A stretch of 64,000 nucleotides of DNA from Sorghum bicolor (Eukaryota > Streptophyta > Magnoliopsida > Poales > Poaceae). Every line of letters begins with the position of its first letter. The stretch's first letter is position 1. The translations under genes and the position numbers were made by a program. The notes under the pieces are model-generated. The model had not been told where the DNA came from. It saw only the letters and a list, made by a program, of their open reading frames with translations, and made no database searches. Location of the stretch: contig NC_012870.2 in the NCBI RefSeq assembly GCF_000003195.3, forward strand, positions 23,924,501 to 23,988,500. Direction: 5' to 3'. Positions 58,526-64,000 of the stretch are shown here, piece by piece.

Positions 58526-61500
58526 TTTGTCGAGTGCCTGCAATGACAAACATTAAAACAGTTAGTATTAGTAGATTGCAAGTACTTGTAAAGAAAACAT
58601 AAATGTAAGGTAATATAAATAACAGTATCAATATTACATGGATTAGAAACTATCTCCGCAAACGGCAATATTGCTGGCGAGCGCTCGTCCTCGTCATCAG
58701 TACTGCCGTCATCACTATCAATATTGTCGAGCTCTCTTAAGTCCTCATCATTAGGCGCTACATGTTCCCCAACTTCCTCATCACGTCGCAGCTTCCAGGC
58801 ATCTAGGATTCGTATGTCCTCAGCATCGTGCACCTCATCACCCTCGTCCTCATCGATCTCGTTGTTTACTTCCATACTCATCAACGAATCAATGTCTATC
58901 TCCAACCTACCTTCTAGCCCATCAGGTTGATAGAACTCATCTGTCCTTGGGTCAAAGTTGTAATCATCATCGTTCGGGACCGCCGCTTTACCGCGTGGCG
59001 ATACGAACTGCACAAGGCTCCAACCCGCAAGGCGCTTGTCATTCTGGTTTGCCCATGGGAGGTAATAAACTTGCTTGGCATCTCGGTTAGCCACAATATA
59101 GACATCGTCTCCTCCATATTTGGAATCCTGTCGGATTTCGACTTGCCCAATCTTAAGGTCCTTTTTTGTGACCTGGGGATCGAACCACTGGCATTTGAAC
59201 ATCACAGGCTTACAACCTAGGAACTTGCCAAAGTCAAGCTCCAATATCTGTTCGACTATGCCGTAATAGTCGTTCCCATCCGTGCCGGGAGTCCGAACTC
59301 CGGTGCACGTGGTTTTTAGGTTGCCCCGTTTCTCTTCGTAGCTTCTCGTGCGAAAGCGATAGCCATTCACGTCATAAACGTCGAATGACTTGACATGTCG
59401 ATCGAAGGTTTGGCCCACACATCTCAATGCAAGACTCATTTCCGCATCACAATTAGCCTGCACGGTTAGGACAGGTGGATAGTTAAGTTACTCGCTCATA
59501 GGAGCAAAGTGGCGTCGAGGTTAGGCAGACAGTTACCTTTTTGCTGAACCAATTGACGAAATCGGGCGTATTATGTCTGAGAAGATGGTCTTTCTCATCC
59601 TCAGTAGGAGCCCTACTGCAGCTCCAGTGTTCATTAATAAAGTCCCTGGAGAAACAATAGATAAAGGGGGTCGGATCAATAGGTGGAGGATAGTGGCGTA
59701 GTATGGAACAAGCTCATCGAGAACTTACTCTTGATAATCAATCGTTTCCTCAAGGTTCAACAACAAGTACATCATGATAGTGTGCCACTCATCATGCCGC
59801 AAGTAACGAGGGGTCCCTGCTCCTGCTCTTCCGAGATCCCCTTTGAAAAGGCTGAGAGTGCATGAATTCTCGTCGATGTTGTAACGAGGGATTGGATCTC
59901 GTGGTCTCGTAAGTTTCTCGGTATAGTATGCCTGTGTGCATGTGGAAACCTCCTCCAGAATGAATGCCTCTGCCACAAAAGCCTCAATTTTGGCTTTATT
60001 TTTACACTTTTTCCGAAGAAGCTTTAGACACCTCTCGATTGGATAGCACCAACGGTGCTGCACGGGCCCCCCCAATCGTGCCTCCCTTGGTAGGTGCAAA
60101 ATCAAATGCTGCATGGACAGGAAGAAGCCCGGTGGAAATATCATCTCTAACTTGCAGAGCAACTTAGGTGCAGCCTCCTCCAGTTCAAGACAAACGTCCC
60201 GAGACAACTCCTTGGAACAAAGCTGGCGGAAGAAAAAGCTCAACTCTGCCAGGACGCGCCACACCGGCTCGGGTAGGTATCCCCGGGTCATCACAGGAAG
60301 GAGCCGCTCAATCCAGATCTGGAAGTCATGACTCTTCATCCCTAAGACTTTGCCAGTCAGCAAGTTCACTCCCCGGCTCAGATTCGCCGCATACCCATCA
60401 GGGAACCTTAGCTTCGACAACCACTCCAGTGCTTCCTTCCTATGCTGCCTTTTCAGGATGTAATCGGCCGGCCCCTTCTTCCATCTCTTGCCTGGTGCAG
60501 GGGTCTTCATCACTAGATTTGGTCTATCGCAAATAGTTTCAATGTCCAGTCTAGCCTTAACATTGTCCTTTGACTTCTTGCCAATGTCCAGGAGTGTTGC
60601 CCAAAGTGCCTCGGCGATATTCTTTTCTGTGTGCATTACATCGATGTTGTGTGGAAGAAGAAGGTGCTTATAGTAGGGGAGCCTAGTCAAGCCCGATATA
60701 TGAGTCCACATGTGGTCGGTACCATATCCTTTGAAACCACCATTGTCATCAATTTCGAGAGCCTCTATCTGTGCAAGGATGTCAGCTGGGCTCTTTTCCT
60801 TAGGGATGGGGCCGGTGACTTGAACACCTTTCGTGAAGTGCTTTTTATCAAGTCTCAGTGGATCGTCCTCCTTTAGGAATTGACGATGCTTGTCGAAAGA
60901 AGAATACTTGCCACCCTTGGCCAACCAGGTGAACATCACATCTGCCTTGCATGTTGGGCAAGGGAACTTCCCGTGAACACACCACGCGCTGAACAAGCCA
61001 TACGCCAGGAAGTCATGCATTGAGTACTGGTACCACACATGCATCGTGAAGTTCGTCTTCGTAGCTCGGTCATACGTCAGCACCCCCTCATCCCAAGCTT
61101 TCTGCAATTCATCCCACACTGGCTGCATGAACACACCCATTTTGTTGCCCGGATGTCCAGGTATTATCAGCGTCAAGAACACGTTCTTGGGGTCGAACAT
61201 GACGCCGGGGGGAAGATTGAGGGGGATCACAAACACGGGCCAACAAGTGTACGGGGCCGCCATCATTCCAAACGGGTTGAACCCATCTGTTGCCAGCGCT
61301 ACGCGTACATTTCGAGCCTCCTCGGCCATGCGAGGATTCATGGCATCGAAGTGCTTCCATGCATCACCATCCGCCGGGTGCTGCATCTTGTCACTGTATC
61401 TTTTGCCATTCTTGTGCCAAGTCATTTATTTCGCGGACTCCTGTGTCATGTACTGTCGTTGCAGCCTCGGTAGTACTGGAAGGTGTCGTACGACCATCTC

Positions 61501-62250
61501 GGGGATCTTAGACTGTTTCTTAGTGCCGTCACTGCCTTCTACCTCCACGTACCTAGAGGCTTTGCACTCCGGACAGTGTGTTGCTGCCTCGTGGTCTCCC
61601 CGGAACAGGACACACCCGTTCTTACAAGCTTGGATCGGGCGATAAGGCATCTTGAGTGCACGAAGGAGCTTCTGTGACTCGATCGTGTTTTTCGGCAGGC
61701 AGTGCACCTCCGGAAGCAGCCCACCAACAGTTGCCAACACGAGATCAAAACCTTCCCGACTGATGCCCAGTGACGACTTCAACCCAATTAGGCGTGAAAT
61801 GGCATCCAGTTTAGAAATGCGGGTCTTCTCGTGAAGGGGCTCCTTTGCCGCCTCCATCATGTCATAGTACGCCTTTGCGGTCGCCTCTGGATCTTCTTCC
61901 ACCACCTCCAATCCTTGAACAGCTTCGTTGTCTTCAAGCAAGTCTGCCATTCCGGCATCTTGATCAAACCCCTGGAGGTCCGGTCTCACCACCACCTCCG
62001 TAACCCGTTGGGGTTCCCCATGGAGGATCCAACGGGTATAGTTTGGAACATACCCGTTCGTCCAAATATCTTTCCTCATCTGTCGTTGCTCTTTCCTTAT
62101 CTGGTTCTTACACTTGCTACAGGGACAAAACACTCGAATCGCCCCTTTAGAAGCTGGGCCAAATGCCTTCTCCAAGAACTCCCCGGTCCCATTAACCCAT
62201 TCATTGGTCTTGTCTTTGAATCCCGTGTACATCCACTCACGGTCAACCAT
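58413..62250 (-). pseudogene. CACTA-2 TNP2-type transposase, one in-frame stop
   Basis: Four exons in phase: 59729-62250, 59537-59645, 58638-59457, 58413-58537 (3576 nt, 1191 residue positions). Domains in order: Transpos_assoc at about 5-80 (WMYTGFKDKTNEW, CPCSKCKN); Transposase_21 at about 290-520 (VALATDGFNPFGM, PCPTCKADVMF); DUF4218 at about 640-770 (FFFRQLCSKELSRD); DUF4216 at about 920-1000 (DYYGIVEQILELDFG); an Arg/Gly-rich end. A TAA at 61426-61428 (codon 275) falls just before MTWHKNGKRYSD, where relatives read through. I see no other interruption. The protein would cut and join the element's ends. The stop could be a real mutation or a sequencing error. Confidence 0.85.
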
Positions 62251-62345
62251 CCTCTGTCATGCGCCAGCATAAGCGACTAATAAGACCAACATCTGCAACT
62301 ACAAGGCGTTCCTACCATCTACTAGGTGAAGGATAGGTCCTAATC

Positions 62346-62548
62346 CCACCCGAGGATGCGTAGATGAGGTTAGCTTCCATGCTCCGCTCCCGTCCGAGAC
62401 GGAATTTCGGCAGCACCTCCCCGCTGTTCTCCCGATACACGTCCCGACTGGGAGAGTGTGTATCCGGAGAACAACGGGGAGGGGCTGCCGAAACTCCGAC
62501 TCGGACGGGGGCGAAACATGGAAGCTAACCCATCTACGCATCCTCGGG
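62346..62548. repeat. Large imperfect inverted repeat upstream of the CACTA-2 transposase
   Basis: The left arm cccgaggatgcgtagatg...gcttccatg...cggcagcacctccccgctgttctcc (62349-62434) is complementary to the right arm ggagaacaacggggagg...catggaagc...catctacgcatcctcgggg (62466-62553). A 30-bp loop separates them. A second, smaller pair (tccgaaagaga at 62569 and tctctttcgga at 62625) follows. It probably belongs to the 5' subterminal region of the element. Confidence 0.8.
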
Positions 62549-62645
62549 GTGTCCAAAAAACGTGGACAATCCGAAAGAGAAACCGTCGCAGATATGCACT
62601 GATCCGCATACCAACGACCGCGAATCTCTTTCGGACGGGAGACGC

Positions 62646-64000
62646 TGTCACACCTTGGCTTTAAAAATAAGACCAGAGTCGTCATATGTGTGCCCAGGAA
62701 GTCCACACATACAACAAAGAATAGAAATATCAGAAAACAATGTTATATATAGCGGAAAACATATTTAAATTAACACTTACAAACATCAGAGTACGCGGAA
62801 ACAGTAGCTAAGCTTCTTAGGCTCCATTCTTCTCAGGGACGGTTGACTGGGGGCTCCGTACGCCAAGCACTTCTGACAAGCTTCTCAAAAACTCCATAAC
62901 ATCTTTGTCCTTCTTCTGAGCAGCACTTTACTACACACTGGGGGTGTGGGGGAAATAGCAAGGGTGAGTTCATGTCGAACTCAACAAGTACAGGCGGAAA
63001 GTATAATGACATGCAAGGCTTAATCAAAGGAAAAGCTGACACTGTTTGACTGCAGGTGAGCTTTTAAGTTGATAAACTTTTATTACAACTCTATTATTAA
63101 AACAACCTATTACTAAATATGGGTAAAGCATCCCAACCCTTAATTAGGTGAAAGTAAATTAGCATCTTTTAAAAGACTATCCTAATTATCATAGTAATCC
63201 AGGGATTAACTCCAATTATTAACACAGGATAGCAATCCTGCCAACACGGAATAGCCATTCCGCCAAAACACGAGGTAGCAACCTCGCCAAGGTCCATCTC
63301 CAAGTATCCAGTGAATCCAATTTGCTCATCAAGTGAGGGTCTGGGCCGCTCGTGACCGTGAGCACGGCTGATATATCAGTTTTACACTCTGCAGAGGTGT
63401 GCACGTTCACTCCAAGTCGTGATTCCCATTCGCCCGGGGTCGCGACTCCCCAAAACACTACCAAGGTGAGCAGGCAGGGTTTCACTACGAGACCTTTCAC
63501 AGGGTCCAACTAATAGGATGCCACTCGTAAGTTTTTGCCGGGGCGCGCGGCAGTCGTGCCCATAGCAATGGGACCCCGAACTGACCGACCTCTTAATATG
63601 AATACCCAAGCTACATTCCTTACGCCTACCCGGAAAGTAACACCCTACCAGCGGAGGTCCTGATAATTAGTCAAGCCAGAGCCCATATAGCTTGGAGCTG
63701 CACTGTAAGTCCCAGGGGGCCGCTCCCTGACTAAGTCCTTACGGAGAGCAGAGACGGGTACGCCCGGCAAACCGGACCACCAACAGTACCCGCTCCCCCT
63801 GTCCTCAACCAAAACACGATGCTCGCAAGCACCGCAACATCTCCATCACCGAAGTGACCATTGTTCACCATTTAATCATTAATCATCATTGAAGAATTTA
63901 TTAAGCAAGATCATTATTTTTATTATTATATAGATTAGATGAGTAGAGCAACTAAGCATATCTACTGTTCACTATACTACCCATGTATAAACCCAGGCAT
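62646..64000 (+). mobile_element. Start of a long LTR, probably Tekay/Del-like, runs off the window
   Basis: TGTCACACCTTGG at 62646 is a typical LTR start. The following sequence (accagagtcgtcatatgtgtgcccagg, then a long non-coding stretch with ccgctccccctgtcctcaacc) is of the type seen in long LTRs of grass chromoviruses. No frame within it is credible, and the inner edge, primer site and coding region lie beyond 64000. The family name is from memory of related grass LTRs and is tentative. Confidence 0.5.

Larger units (their letters stand above)
55407..62645 (-). mobile_element. CACTA-2 (En/Spm-type) element, right end displaced
   Basis: The left terminus CACTACCGGATCC (55407) is a standard CACTA end and leads into an array of TTTGCCGATGGC repeats. 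The two genes lie on the minus strand: TNP2-type transposase (62250 to 58413) and a second protein (58525 to 56004). A large inverted repeat (62346-62548) sits upstream. The second terminus is not seen before an LTR begins at 62646, so a retrotransposon insertion probably separated it. The nearly intact genes and repeats make this much younger than CACTA-1. Confidence 0.85.

Noticed and set aside
58086..58556. Ser/Pro-rich plus-strand frame opposite the CACTA-2 second gene
   Set aside because: It is the antisense of the GAC/GAG/GGC repeats in the first exon of the real gene.
1..64000. Bacterial-type features such as operons, CRISPR arrays or riboswitches
   Set aside because: The sequence is clearly plant nuclear DNA with spliced genes. 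No regularly spaced repeat-spacer structure was seen; the repeated short motifs are CACTA subterminal arrays.

Overview
This window looks like a nuclear chromosome segment of a grass (Poaceae), most probably a panicoid such as Sorghum or a close relative. The signs are three intronless GC-rich lectin receptor kinase genes, one multi-intron gene with AT-rich GT...AG introns, and typical grass mobile elements: CACTA/En-Spm elements with TTTGCCGATGGC arrays, Helitrons ending in CTAG, Stowaway, Tourist and hAT-like MITEs, tRNA-derived SINEs, LINE tails, a TRIM and LTR retrotransposon pieces. The species call is an inference.

Layout. 1-1019: Ty3/gypsy integrase fragment and retrotransposon-like debris. 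1020-1784: a TRIM with both LTRs. 1785-14618: an old, decayed CACTA element (CACTA-1) holding a broken TNP2-type transposase and a broken second gene with a Ulp1-type protease domain. A 3.75-kb Helitron carrying pieces of a receptor-like cytoplasmic kinase splits it. 14619-18400: debris, a 1.2-kb Helitron and a MITE nested in a MITE. 18500-27601 (+): a 12-coding-exon gene whose 614-aa product fuses a phosphoglycerate-kinase-like domain to a TrmB-type tRNA (guanine-N7) methyltransferase-like domain. 27817-29856, 40346-42430 and 46764-48827 (all -): three paralogous L-type lectin-domain receptor kinases, all apparently intact. The DNA between them is filled with a LINE tail, two Helitrons (one carrying a PHD-finger gene fragment), MITEs and a LINE 3' end. 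48900-55400: MITEs, a truncated LINE, and a fragment of a Rab5/ARA6-like GTPase exon. 55407-62645 (-): a younger CACTA element (CACTA-2) with an apparently intact 7-exon, 667-aa second gene and a 4-exon transposase gene interrupted by one in-frame stop. 62646-64000: start of a long LTR, probably Tekay/Del-like, running off the window.

How it fits together. The host genes are one housekeeping-like RNA-modification gene and a small receptor-kinase cluster, members of a family used in cell-surface sensing. The rest is a record of nested insertions. The most unusual host locus is the PGK-TrmB fusion, whose PGK half has lost the residues that define the enzyme. The most unusual mobile locus is CACTA-2, where the transposase's last exon and the second protein's first exon occupy the same bases in two reading frames.
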